Shown here: piece by piece, positions 30,206 to 38,497 of the stretch | How the letters are laid out: each line of letters opens with the position of its first letter | Numbering within the stretch: the first letter of the stretch is position 1 | Assembly: GCA_900547945.1 (NCBI GenBank) | Contig: URIT01000003.1 | Coordinates: 1-64,000 of the forward strand | DNA length: 64,000 nucleotides | Reading direction: 5' to 3' | From: an uncultured bacterium | Lineage (GTDB): Bacteria; Verrucomicrobiota; Kiritimatiellia; RFP12; UBA1067 | Position numbers and translations under genes: made by a program | Notes under the pieces: generated by a model | Database searches by the model: none | What the model was told of the DNA's origin: nothing | The model's input: only the letters and a program-made list of their open reading frames with translations

Positions 30206-31286
30206 TTTCCGTTTCCTCCGTACTGGTTGACAACATGTCGTTTAAAATCTTCTCGGTCTCCACACGCCGCACGCAGAACAAGTTCTCGCCCAGCGTTCCC
30301 GTCGTACTCAGCGCCGCCGCGCTGCACCCCGCCTTGCATTGCCGTCCGAACGGGCATTTCGCACACATGCCGGACAGCGCATGTTCCTTTTGCCGGAACG
30401 CATGGAACGACTCCGGATCTCGCCAAATCGCCTTGAGCGGACGCACGCGAAGATTCGCCTCGATGAAGTCGCTCCCGAGCGAAAGACAGGGCAGGACGTC
30501 GCCGTTCGCCCGTATGCCGATGACGTGCCGACCGGCCGGACATCCCGTCCAGACCTGATGCAGGAAACGGAGTTTCGGCGTCAGGGGGAAATAGCCGAAA
30601 TCGTCCATCGTCCCGATCTTCAGCCGCCCGTTCAGGTCGTAAAGGCAATGCGTCACGCGCTCGGCGTACCAGGCGAACTGATCGGGTGACAAGAGAAGCG
30701 AGTCGTCAAACCGTTCGCCTGCGCGATGCGCGACCTGGATCTGCCAGAGGATGGGCGTATCCTTGAAGGTCTCGGCAAAAAGATCGAAGTCACCGAGGTT
30801 CCGGGACGTGAACGTCGTGATCGCCGTCACCTGTCGGTGTCCGTCCGCCACAAGATCGTCCAACAGCCTGCGGCACGTCGCATAGCCGTCCACGCCGCGC
30901 GTACGGCGATAGCTCTCCGGCGTCGCGCCGTCCAGGCTCACGCCGACGGCACGGGGGGCAAGCGCCTTGAACTGCGCGCGAACCGCCTCCGTCACCAGAA
31001 GGCCGTTCGTGATCAGCTGGAGCTCCATGTCGACCGCCTTGACGGAGGCGGCGACTTCGTACCAGTCGGGACGCAACAGGAATTCACCGCCCAGAAGCGT
31101 AACCGTCCGGCAGCCGAGCGCCGCGAGATCCCGAATCACCTGTCGGAGTTCGCCTAGGGACATTTCATCCGCACGGGCACGGCCCGACGCCGAGGCACAG
31201 TGCGGGCAACGCAGATTACAGCGGTTCGTCACTTCAACGACCGCCTGCCGCAGAGAATGCGCCATTTGTCTTCCATTTTTCTCCAT
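30186..31286 (-). CDS. Radical SAM/SPASM-domain enzyme
   Basis: A 366-residue protein. The radical SAM cluster motif CxxxCxxC is at Cys23, Cys27 and Cys30 ('VTNRCNLRCPHC'), followed by 'TLLGGEFLLRPD'. The C-terminal SPASM region has cysteines in 'GCPAGRHVIGIRANGDVLPC' and 'CAKCPFGRQCKAGC', which bind auxiliary Fe-S clusters. SPASM enzymes commonly modify peptides or proteins. No small precursor peptide gene is adjacent; the overlapping 943-residue protein is the obvious candidate partner. ATG 31286 is used; GTG 31292 and ATG 31264 (after GGAAG) are alternatives. Confidence 0.9.
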   Translation of the reverse strand: MEKNGRQMAHSLRQAVVEVTNRCNLRCPHCASASGRARADEMSLGELRQVIRDLAALGCRTVTLLGGEFLLRPDWYEVAASVKAVDMELQLITNGLLVTEAVRAQFKALAPRAVGVSLDGATPESYRRTRGVDGYATCRRLLDDLVADGHRQVTAITTFTSRNLGDFDLFAETFKDTPILWQIQVAHRAGERFDDSLLLSPDQFAWYAERVTHCLYDLNGRLKIGTMDDFGYFPLTPKLRFLHQVWTGCPAGRHVIGIRANGDVLPCLSLGSDFIEANLRVRPLKAIWRDPESFHAFRQKEHALSGMCAKCPFGRQCKAGCSAAALSTTGTLGENLFCVRRVETEKILNDMLSTSTEETENEAEHD

Positions 31287-31328
31287 GGTCACCTACCGTC
31301 ACTCCGTTTGCACGCCAAGAAAGATCCG

Positions 31329-33119
31329 TCAATTCAGGTCGCAGCCAAAACGCTTTGCTACGTCCAGCACAACCGCCCCATACTTCCCCGAACCCGGAAC
31401 GAGGGAGAAGCCCACGCCCGCGCCACGCAGACGCTCGACGACCGGCACCAGGACCTGGTGTTCGTACCGCTCGATCGACCAGTCGTTCCGTTTCGCACAC
31501 GCTGAAAGCGAGATCTTGAGATACTTCGGCCGCTCGCCGAGGACACGGTCCAATCGGGACAAGATCTGTTCGGGCGATCCCTTCTGCGGCTGGAAGAGGG
31601 AAACGTTCTGCACGAGGGGCTGCGCCAAATGCGGTTTCGGCAAAGACGGCGTCGGGACGCTCTCCACCTTAGTGCCAGTGGTCTCCGTAGGCGCCGTGCC
31701 GCGCGAAACGGCCACGACATGGCGTGGGGCAGGCGCCGTATTGCTCGACGCGGGCGCCACATGAGTCGAATGCGCCACGTTACTTGAACAGGATACAACA
31801 CTACTCGGACTGGACCCCACATTTCCCGAAGCGGGAACAGGGCTCGTGGACAGAAGTGTTTCCACCGGGACCTTGCCCTCGGCAGGCCCTACGGCGGCAA
31901 CCGTTTTCCACACAACCGGCAGACGAAGGTACGGTTTCAGGAGGATGACCGCCCCCGTTGCCACGATGAGCAGCAACAACCCCGCGCAAGCCACGCGCAA
32001 CGTGTGGCGTCGACGTGGATCATCCGGGCATCCAGAGCCGCGTGCCGTTTTGCCCTTGTCCCCCTCAACCGGTGGCACGGCCTTCTCCACAGTCCGCGTC
32101 GCCGTTTCGGGCTGGGAGGACGCAAGGATTTCGTCAATCGCGGCAACGATTTTATCGCCGGAGGACACTCTTTTCTCAAGGCTCTTCTCGCACATCCTCG
32201 CCAACAGCGAAACGACGCCATCCGGAACGTCCAGCTCTTGTTCCCGTTGTGCCGGGGGAGAACCGCCGCCGACTTCCCCTGGGACGTCCCGTTTCCCCTC
32301 GGCGCAGAACGTCCGGGTCTCCATTGTCGGCAGCGTGACCGCCGTCCGCCCCTCCTCCGCACATGCGCAGACTGGCTTGAACGTGCGGATGTCGGGAAGC
32401 GGACGGGGCGAAAGAAGGAAGGACGTCACTTCGACGATGTTCGTGGCGGGATAGGGGCGGCTGCCGGCCAGCATCTCGAAGAAGACGATGCCGAGGCTCC
32501 AGATGTCGGCCCGGGCATCGACCGACGATGCGTCCCGCACCTGTTCGGGGGACATGTAGGCGGGCGTGCCGAAGACCTGCGCGGGGAGGGTCTTGAGCAT
32601 GTTTTCGGCATCGTCCTGGACGGCCTTGGCGATGCCGAAATCCACCAACTTGGCAACGCCATCCGAAGTGAACAGGATGTTCTCCGGCTTGATGTCGCGA
32701 TGGACCGAATGGCGCTTCTCGACCGCCGCCAGCGCCAGGGCGACCTGGCGTACGATTCCCAACGCCTCGCGCCAGGGGATCCGCCCCCGGCACCGCATGC
32801 GGTCCCGCAGCGTCCCGCCGCCAAGATACTCCATGACGATGTAGTAAAACCCCGACGTCCCTTCGCATCCCGCGTCGTAGACCTCGACGAGATGCGGGCT
32901 GTGCAGCCCGCAGACGAGCGCGGCCTCCTGGTTGAAACGGTCGACGAACTCGCGGTTTCGCTCGGCGATCGCCGGATCGAGGACCTTCAACGCGCGTTCG
33001 ACGCGCAGCGTGGGATTCCGCACGAGGTAGACCACCCCCATCCCACCCTTGCTGAGGATGCGCGTGATGGTCCAGTTCCCGAACCGGTCCCCTTCCTTCG
33101 GCATGCGTGAAACGTCCAT
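31329..33119 (-). CDS. Transmembrane Ser/Thr protein kinase
   Basis: A 596-residue Hanks-type kinase. The Gly loop is SKGGMGVVY (23-31) and the ATP-binding lysine is K45. The catalytic HRDIKPEN carries D142, DFG is at 160-162 and GTPAYMSPEQ at 184-193. Residues about 248-297 form a Cys-, Gly- and Pro-rich insert late in the kinase fold. One membrane segment is at about 374-394, followed by a Ser/Thr/Pro/Ala-rich linker and a C-terminal globular domain of about 100 residues outside. No PASTA repeats. With the PP2C phosphatase and three FHA proteins in the same block, it probably regulates the Tad machine (inferred). Confidence 0.93.
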   Translation of the reverse strand: MDVSRMPKEGDRFGNWTITRILSKGGMGVVYLVRNPTLRVERALKVLDPAIAERNREFVDRFNQEAALVCGLHSPHLVEVYDAGCEGTSGFYYIVMEYLGGGTLRDRMRCRGRIPWREALGIVRQVALALAAVEKRHSVHRDIKPENILFTSDGVAKLVDFGIAKAVQDDAENMLKTLPAQVFGTPAYMSPEQVRDASSVDARADIWSLGIVFFEMLAGSRPYPATNIVEVTSFLLSPRPLPDIRTFKPVCACAEEGRTAVTLPTMETRTFCAEGKRDVPGEVGGGSPPAQREQELDVPDGVVSLLARMCEKSLEKRVSSGDKIVAAIDEILASSQPETATRTVEKAVPPVEGDKGKTARGSGCPDDPRRRHTLRVACAGLLLLIVATGAVILLKPYLRLPVVWKTVAAVGPAEGKVPVETLLSTSPVPASGNVGSSPSSVVSCSSNVAHSTHVAPASSNTAPAPRHVVAVSRGTAPTETTGTKVESVPTPSLPKPHLAQPLVQNVSLFQPQKGSPEQILSRLDRVLGERPKYLKISLSACAKRNDWSIERYEHQVLVPVVERLRGAGVGFSLVPGSGKYGAVVLDVAKRFGCDLN

Positions 33120-33178
33120 GTGCCCCTTCCCCCCTTCACCACCCGAAAACGCCCTTGACGCGCGCCTTCAGAAGCTCC

Positions 33179-34240
33179 TTACAGTTCAATGCCCGCAATC
33201 CGGGCCTCCTCGACAAAAGACGGCGCCTCGCCCGCCTCAAACCCTCCGCAGACGGTTCCGTCGGGCGCGATGGACGCCGTCTTCCAGCGATGCAGCTCGC
33301 GCACGCGGTATTCCCCCCGTTCCAGGGGAAGGACCTCGGCGATGGACACGACCTTGCGCGAACCGTCCGAGAGACGCGCCGTGTGGACGACCGCGCCGAT
33401 GGCACTCGCCACCTGCGCGCGCAGGGCCGAGAGCGGGATGTCGATGCCGCTCAGCAGGGCGCACGTCTCGATGCGGCTCAGGGCGTCAAGGGGCGAATTC
33501 GCGTGGATCGTGCTCATTGAGCCCGCATGGCCGGTGTTGAGCGCCTGCAGCAGGTCGAGCGCTTCGCCGCCCCGGATTTCGCCGATCACGATGCGATCGG
33601 GGCGCAGGCGCAGGGCCGAGTGGATCAGGTCGCGGATCGTCACCTCGCCCTGCCCGTTCTTGTCCGCCTTGCGCGTCTCGAACGGCACGATGTGCCGCTG
33701 CTGGAGCTGGAGCTCGCTCGCGTCCTCGATCACGAGCACGCGCTCGTTGTCCGGGATGAAGGAGCTGAGCGCGTTCAGGACGGACGTCTTGCCCGAGCTC
33801 GTCGCGCCCGAGACGATCACATTCTTGTGCAGGAGGACGAGCGCGCGGATGAGCCTCCGCGCCCGTTCGTCCACGCTGCCGAACGCCTGCATCCTCTCGA
33901 TGGTCAGCGTGTCCTTCTTGAACTTGCGGATGGCGATGACCGTGCCGAGGCGCGACAGGGGCGGAATGACGGCGTGGACGCGGCTGCCGTCCGGGAGGCG
34001 CGCGTCCAGGCGCGGGTGCATCTCGTCCAGGATGCGCCCGACGGACTTCGCGATGTTCGCCGCCGCCGCCTTGAGCGCGGGCTCGCTCACGAACCGCGCC
34101 GGCACCTCCTCCAGTCGGCCCTTCCGCTCGACATAGACCCGTTCGGGCCCGTTGATCAGGATCTCGCTGACGTCGTCGTCCGCCAGATGCTCCGCCACCG
34201 GCTGCAGGAACAGCGTCAGGAATGAATTGTTGTCTTGCAT
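33179..34240 (-). CDS. cpaF: Second CpaF/TadA-type secretion ATPase, without FHA domain
   Basis: A 353-residue VirB11/CpaF-family ATPase. Walker A is GATSSGKT (145-152). The Asp box 'LVIEDASELQL', Walker B-like 'RIVIGEIRGGEALDLLQ' and His box 'GHAGSMSTIHANS' are all present. These ATPases power pilin assembly or retraction at the inner membrane. It overlaps the Lgt-like gene by 25 bases. A second, FHA-fused CpaF lies at 49690-51387, so the machine may have two motors or a regulatory pair. Confidence 0.93.
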   Translation of the reverse strand: MQDNNSFLTLFLQPVAEHLADDDVSEILINGPERVYVERKGRLEEVPARFVSEPALKAAAANIAKSVGRILDEMHPRLDARLPDGSRVHAVIPPLSRLGTVIAIRKFKKDTLTIERMQAFGSVDERARRLIRALVLLHKNVIVSGATSSGKTSVLNALSSFIPDNERVLVIEDASELQLQQRHIVPFETRKADKNGQGEVTIRDLIHSALRLRPDRIVIGEIRGGEALDLLQALNTGHAGSMSTIHANSPLDALSRIETCALLSGIDIPLSALRAQVASAIGAVVHTARLSDGSRKVVSIAEVLPLERGEYRVRELHRWKTASIAPDGTVCGGFEAGEAPSFVEEARIAGIEL

Positions 34241-35004
34241 GTTCTATTTCCTCTGTCTTGAATGCGACGTCCAATCATCATCATGCCCCCCACCAGGACA
34301 AACACCCCGCCGAGGAACTGCCCGGGCGAGACGGGAACCCCCTCCAGAATCGTCCCCCGGCTGTCGCCGCGCAGCAGCTCAAGCGCGATGCGCCCCGCCC
34401 CGCATGCGACAAGCGAGAAGCCCGCGCGGTAGCCCGCCTTGACTGCGGTCATGGCGAGCGTAAACGCGACGAGCAGCCACCCGGCTTCATAGAGCTGGAC
34501 CGGGCAGAGCGGAACGGATCCGTACGCCGCGCAGGGTGGGGAGCCCGCCGGATAGACGACACCCCAGGGCGCCCGGACGGGGATGCCGTAGCAGCATCCC
34601 CCCAGGAAGCAGCCCAAGCGGCCGACGGCCTGAGCGGGCAGGCAGCCTGGCACGAAGAGTTCAAGGAGAAGCAGGACGGGAATGCCCGCCATCCTCCCGA
34701 AGGCGATCCAGAACAGCATGCATCCCAACAGCCATCCGAAGTAGTTCAGACCCCGGCCAAAGGGATGGGCGAAGACCTGACGGACGCCGTCATGGAACAG
34801 CACGTCCGTCACCGCCCCGGACACGACACCGAAGAGCAGGCAGAGCGGCAGGGCCGGGAGGAGGCGGTCGTTCACGGTGGCGACGGGCAATCCCATGCGC
34901 CGCGCACGGTAAAGGAACAAGAGCACCAGAATCATCAGCCCGGCGCCGATGCAAAGCGGGAACGAGCCGATTTTTCCAAAGGGCAGGCTGATGAAAGGAT
35001 GCAT
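34216..35004 (-). CDS. lgt: Prolipoprotein diacylglyceryl transferase-like membrane protein
   Basis: A 262-residue protein with about seven membrane segments. 'AVGRLGCFLGGCCYGIP' matches the Lgt signature region, and 'PVQLYEAGWLL' and 'GRIALELLRGD' fit the later conserved segments. Lgt transfers diacylglyceryl from phosphatidylglycerol to the lipobox Cys of prelipoproteins. Here it sits inside a pilus block containing several predicted lipoproteins. It may be a dedicated paralogue or the only copy; the window cannot decide. The start at 35004 follows GGGGA. Confidence 0.8.
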   Translation of the reverse strand: MHPFISLPFGKIGSFPLCIGAGLMILVLLFLYRARRMGLPVATVNDRLLPALPLCLLFGVVSGAVTDVLFHDGVRQVFAHPFGRGLNYFGWLLGCMLFWIAFGRMAGIPVLLLLELFVPGCLPAQAVGRLGCFLGGCCYGIPVRAPWGVVYPAGSPPCAAYGSVPLCPVQLYEAGWLLVAFTLAMTAVKAGYRAGFSLVACGAGRIALELLRGDSRGTILEGVPVSPGQFLGGVFVLVGGMMMIGRRIQDRGNRTCKTTIHS

Positions 35005-35032
35005 GTTGCCGCATTCCCCGCGATGCCGTGCC

Positions 35033-35416
35033 TTACGCCACGCGCTTCGTGTTGGCAATCGAAAGCGCCCCCGCGATGATGTACAGGATCGCGCTGATCA
35101 ACGCCAGCGGGTTGAGGATGATCACGTTGACAATCCCCATGAGAAGCGCGAGCAGAATCACGAGCACACCCGTCAGCGTCGACCACTTCGACTTGCAGAA
35201 GAAGCAGAGCGCAAAGACGACAAGGCCGAGAATGCTCGGCAGGAAGAGCGAAGAGCCGCCCCTCCCATTCGTCATCTCCTGCATGGCGGACGCGCAGATC
35301 ACATTGCACAGCAGGCTTGGAATCCACAGCACGAAGGCGATGATGGCCAATATGACCGGCGCGAAGGTCTTGCGGTGCTCGATGATGACAACCTTGTTGT
35401 CGTTGTCGGTATTCAT
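35033..35416 (-). CDS. Small four-helix membrane protein
   Basis: A 127-residue protein with an N-terminal charged stretch ('DNDNKVVIIEHRK') and four hydrophobic segments (about 19-42, 57-72, 79-97 and 102-120). No family recognised with confidence. AAGGAGA precedes the ATG. It lies between the Lgt-like gene and an unknown gene, and is probably part of the block. Confidence 0.7.
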   Translation of the reverse strand: MNTDNDNKVVIIEHRKTFAPVILAIIAFVLWIPSLLCNVICASAMQEMTNGRGGSSLFLPSILGLVVFALCFFCKSKWSTLTGVLVILLALLMGIVNVIILNPLALISAILYIIAGALSIANTKRVA

Positions 35417-35483
35417 GTTCTGTTCTCCTTTGGAACCTTGTTTACGACAGGCCCGCTATCGGTTCCGCACTAGCATGCCCGGC

Positions 35484-35500
35484 TGTAGCGACGCGCTACA
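35484..35500. repeat. Short hairpin in the widest gap of the Tad block
   Basis: TGTAGCG (35484-35490) and CGCTACA (35494-35500) pair around ACG. It lies in the 93-base gap 35417-35509, just after the stop of the 151-residue gene. No T-run follows on the minus strand; it could stabilise or attenuate the transcript. Confidence 0.35.
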
Positions 35501-35509
35501 AAGCAAACC

Positions 35510-35965
35510 CTATTTCGATATGCCCCAGGAAAATCCCGTTCTGTTCCGTCCCTGTGCCCAAAGCGACCAAAGGACCTTTTGCCCGTTCCCCTCGTACTGC
35601 AGCAGGACCCGGCCGTTGTCGTCTTCCACGCCCACAACATGCCGACAGCGGAAGCCCCGTCCCGACATGAGCGCAGAAACCTCATCCCGTGCCTCACGGA
35701 TGTCGGCAGGGATCATTCCGATTTGAAGCCATCCCCTGTTCCGGGGATCCGACAACACCACCTTCCAGGAGGATGGAAAATCCTCCGCAAGCGCGCGGAC
35801 GTCGCCCCCGCCCCGTGTACCGCACCCGTCGGTTCCGGAATCCAGGCAGTCCACCGGGCAGGAGGAGACCGCTGGCAGCAGTGTGACCCCGCCAATCACG
35901 ATCAGTGAAAAGGCGATGACCGGTACCAGCAGCGTGTGCTGGACATTCTGCAGGGGGGCGTTCAT
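35510..35965 (-). CDS. Small single-pass protein of unknown function
   Basis: A 151-residue protein. One membrane segment at about 12-32 is followed by a short Cys-rich stretch ('SSCPVDCLDSGTDGCG') and a soluble domain ('SWKVVLSDPRNRGWLQIGMIPADIREARDEVSALM'). No family recognised. The ATG overlaps the stop of the upstream TadE-like gene as ATGA, so translation is coupled and a role with the pilus is likely. Confidence 0.7.
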   Translation of the reverse strand: MNAPLQNVQHTLLVPVIAFSLIVIGGVTLLPAVSSCPVDCLDSGTDGCGTRGGGDVRALAEDFPSSWKVVLSDPRNRGWLQIGMIPADIREARDEVSALMSGRGFRCRHVVGVEDDNGRVLLQYEGNGQKVLWSLWAQGRNRTGFSWGISK

Positions 35966-36699
35966 TCTCCAAAGGCTCCCAGATACCTTCTTTGGGGGAT
36001 GGGGAATGGCTGAATCAAGAACAGCCCCTCCTCGTCGTTCCCCTCGTCAAGGTGGATCCAGTCGTCGTCGAGAACTCTTCCAAGGTATCCGCCCGAAACG
36101 ACCTCACGCTCCGGAATCGCCCGGTCTCGCGAACGGGGATCGCTGGGATCGCTGTCACGATCCAGGCCCGACAGGGCATGCCGGTGAAACACGAAGACGC
36201 GCGGGAAATCGCAGTTCATTTCAATCTCGGACCGATTGAACCAGCCAGAATCAGGGTCGGACGTTCCCGACATCAGTCCACACAACAACATCATACCCCG
36301 GACCCATCCAGGGACCTGAACGGGCAGCTTGACGATTCCCCCGGAATAGCAGGACATGAAGTCATTCAAATGAAGCGCCTCGTCCGTCGCCGCATTCACC
36401 TTGAACCCGGCATCGGTCCCACCGATGGATCGCTCAAAAAGCGCAACAAGCAATTCGGCGACCTTGCCCGCATCGCGCCCCCCGTCCTCGCCATGCGGGC
36501 AGAACCGGCTGGCCCCCACCCATGTCACCAATTCGTCGCCAATCTGCATGCGCATCTTGTTGACCGACAGATCGGCGACGAGAAAGAGCCCCCCCAGCAA
36601 GAGGAAGTACAGGGGCGCGACAAGGACAAATTCCATCAAGACCGAACCGGAACGGGACGATCCAACCGTCCGCCGCATGGTATGCCGTCCCATCTTCAT
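35962..36699 (-). CDS. TadE-like pseudopilin
   Basis: A 245-residue protein. 'RSGSVLMEFVLVAPLYFLLLGGLFL' holds a prepilin site: Gly18 at -1 and Glu23 at +5 of the mature chain, then the hydrophobic helix. The remaining 200 residues form an unusually large extracytoplasmic domain. TadE-type proteins are processed by the TadV peptidase and assist Flp pilus assembly. It lies 7 bases downstream of the 596-residue secreted protein gene. Confidence 0.8.
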   Translation of the reverse strand: MKMGRHTMRRTVGSSRSGSVLMEFVLVAPLYFLLLGGLFLVADLSVNKMRMQIGDELVTWVGASRFCPHGEDGGRDAGKVAELLVALFERSIGGTDAGFKVNAATDEALHLNDFMSCYSGGIVKLPVQVPGWVRGMMLLCGLMSGTSDPDSGWFNRSEIEMNCDFPRVFVFHRHALSGLDRDSDPSDPRSRDRAIPEREVVSGGYLGRVLDDDWIHLDEGNDEEGLFLIQPFPIPQRRYLGAFGE

Positions 36700-36706
36700 C
36701 GCGCGT

Positions 36707-38497
36707 TCACCGTGTCGAACCCTCTAGAATGAGCCGTTCCTGTGCCGGCTTATTCGGCGTTTTCCGCAACCAGTTGTCGAACTTGTCAATGACCTTCGTG
36801 CCGATGCCGTCGGCATTCACCTTGATGACGGCCCCCTTCCTCAACTCCTGGATTTTTTGCCGAAGGCAAAGGAGGCATTTCTTGGCGAGGGCGTTGTGCG
36901 TGCCGTCCGCCCATTTCCCCAACGTCTCGCTTGCCCAGTCGATGGCCTTTGGAATGAGCTTGTTGTTGATCCACGACAACGCCCATTCAAATGCCCAGTC
37001 GATCAGCTTCGCCGCAATGTCCTTCAGGAACGTAATCGCCATTTTCCCGAGCTGTGTAAACGCCTTGCCAAGATCGGGGGCATTGAACAGAACCCCCAAC
37101 ACGTTCTTGACACCGGCGACAATCCCCTTGCCGTCGATTCCAAGACGGTCCAGGACGCTCTTCAACCCGGGATACTTCGCGATCAGCTTGTCGATCTGTC
37201 CGCTGACGATCTTTTCTACTTTGGCCGACACCTTCTCGATAATGGCCCCCCCGATGACCGGAGCCTGTTCGACGATGGCGTTCCACGGGTCGCCGCCGGG
37301 CGTCACGATCTCGTTCCAGATATTCCGGAACGCATCGCCTGTCCCCGGTCCAAGGGTCTCGTCAACGACGTCCGCCACATAGTCTCCGACCGTGGCCCCA
37401 AGGCCCGCCCAATTGCCTTCCCCCGCCTGGTCAATGGCCTTCTTGGCCACCTCCTTGACGTCGGGGGGCAGATCGCTCTTGTCGATCAGCGCCTTCGCCC
37501 CGTCGCTCGCCACCGCCGTGACCGTCTTTTTCAGGTCTGCAACCGTGACCGTCCCCGTCGCAACGCCCTTGACGAACCCCTTGAGCTGGTTCGCCGACGT
37601 CGCACCCGGCGCATATTTGTCGATCAGGGCATTGATCTCGGCCAAGGCCGCCTCCGACAGCCCCTGCGTGCCGTTTTGGGTGTACGCATCGATCAAGGCG
37701 TTGAGCCGGGCTGCCGCCTCGGGATCGAGGTTCTTGGCAATCACGTCGCGGAGCGCGTCCAATCCTACCGCTTGGCCCAGATTCTTGAGCGTGTCGAGCG
37801 TATCCAGGGCCTTGCCGTCCACGATGTCCTGGAGGAGGCCGTTGACGGTCTTGGCCGCGTTCCCGTAGGGGATCTTCTCGCCGATCACCTTCTGCATCTC
37901 GGTGAGCAGCTGCCGCTTGACGTCCTCCGACGTTCCCTCGTTGGCAATCGTGTCCAGCATGGCGTTGACCGAATCCGCCACATCGGCCGGCAATGCGTCC
38001 GCCAGTTGCTTCTTCATTTCGTTGACGGCAAGCGAAACGGCAAGATCCTTGCCATCCGTACCCAACGCGGCAACAAAGCCCTTGCCCCCGTCGGCGTTGA
38101 CCGTGCAGAGCTTGTCGGCGAGGTTCAGGATGCGCTGCCGGTCGGTTTCTGCCACCTTGCCGTCCAGCGCCTTGGCCAGTTCCTTCTGAACGACCTCGCG
38201 TACGCCGCCGTTCTGAACCCATGCCTCGCCTTTCTTCACCGCCTCGTCGATCTTCCCCTTGACAAGGCCGTAGACGGATTCGGAGAGGCCCTTGTCGGCA
38301 AGCAGGGACGCCACCTGCTTCTGGAAGGCCGCGTTTGCGAGATCCTGTCCGGATTGGACCTCGGCGGGCAAGGGGGCGAATGCGTCGTTGAGCAGATTTC
38401 CCGCCCGTGCCGTCGAGGTGATGAAACACGAGATCCCAATGGACAGCACCAGGGCGAACAGACGCCGCAGAGGCGTTCTAGAAAGCGCGCGCTTCAT
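36707..38497 (-). CDS. Large secreted helical protein of unknown function in the Tad block
   Basis: A 596-residue protein with a Sec signal ('LFALVLSIGISCFITSTARA'). The rest is predicted helix, rich in Ala, Lys, Asp and Leu, with loosely repeated 40-50-residue modules ('...AALAEINALIDKYAPG...', '...AARLNALIDAYTQNG...'). Late amphipathic or hydrophobic helices occur ('KLIDWAFEWALSWINNKLIPKAIDWA'). A 'CLLC' motif lies near the C-terminus. AAGGAGGTGA before the ATG is a near-perfect ribosome site, and the ATG overlaps the preceding stop as ATGA. No family recognised. It could be a cargo or structural component of the Tad machine. Confidence 0.75.
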   Translation of the reverse strand: MKRALSRTPLRRLFALVLSIGISCFITSTARAGNLLNDAFAPLPAEVQSGQDLANAAFQKQVASLLADKGLSESVYGLVKGKIDEAVKKGEAWVQNGGVREVVQKELAKALDGKVAETDRQRILNLADKLCTVNADGGKGFVAALGTDGKDLAVSLAVNEMKKQLADALPADVADSVNAMLDTIANEGTSEDVKRQLLTEMQKVIGEKIPYGNAAKTVNGLLQDIVDGKALDTLDTLKNLGQAVGLDALRDVIAKNLDPEAAARLNALIDAYTQNGTQGLSEAALAEINALIDKYAPGATSANQLKGFVKGVATGTVTVADLKKTVTAVASDGAKALIDKSDLPPDVKEVAKKAIDQAGEGNWAGLGATVGDYVADVVDETLGPGTGDAFRNIWNEIVTPGGDPWNAIVEQAPVIGGAIIEKVSAKVEKIVSGQIDKLIAKYPGLKSVLDRLGIDGKGIVAGVKNVLGVLFNAPDLGKAFTQLGKMAITFLKDIAAKLIDWAFEWALSWINNKLIPKAIDWASETLGKWADGTHNALAKKCLLCLRQKIQELRKGAVIKVNADGIGTKVIDKFDNWLRKTPNKPAQERLILEGSTR

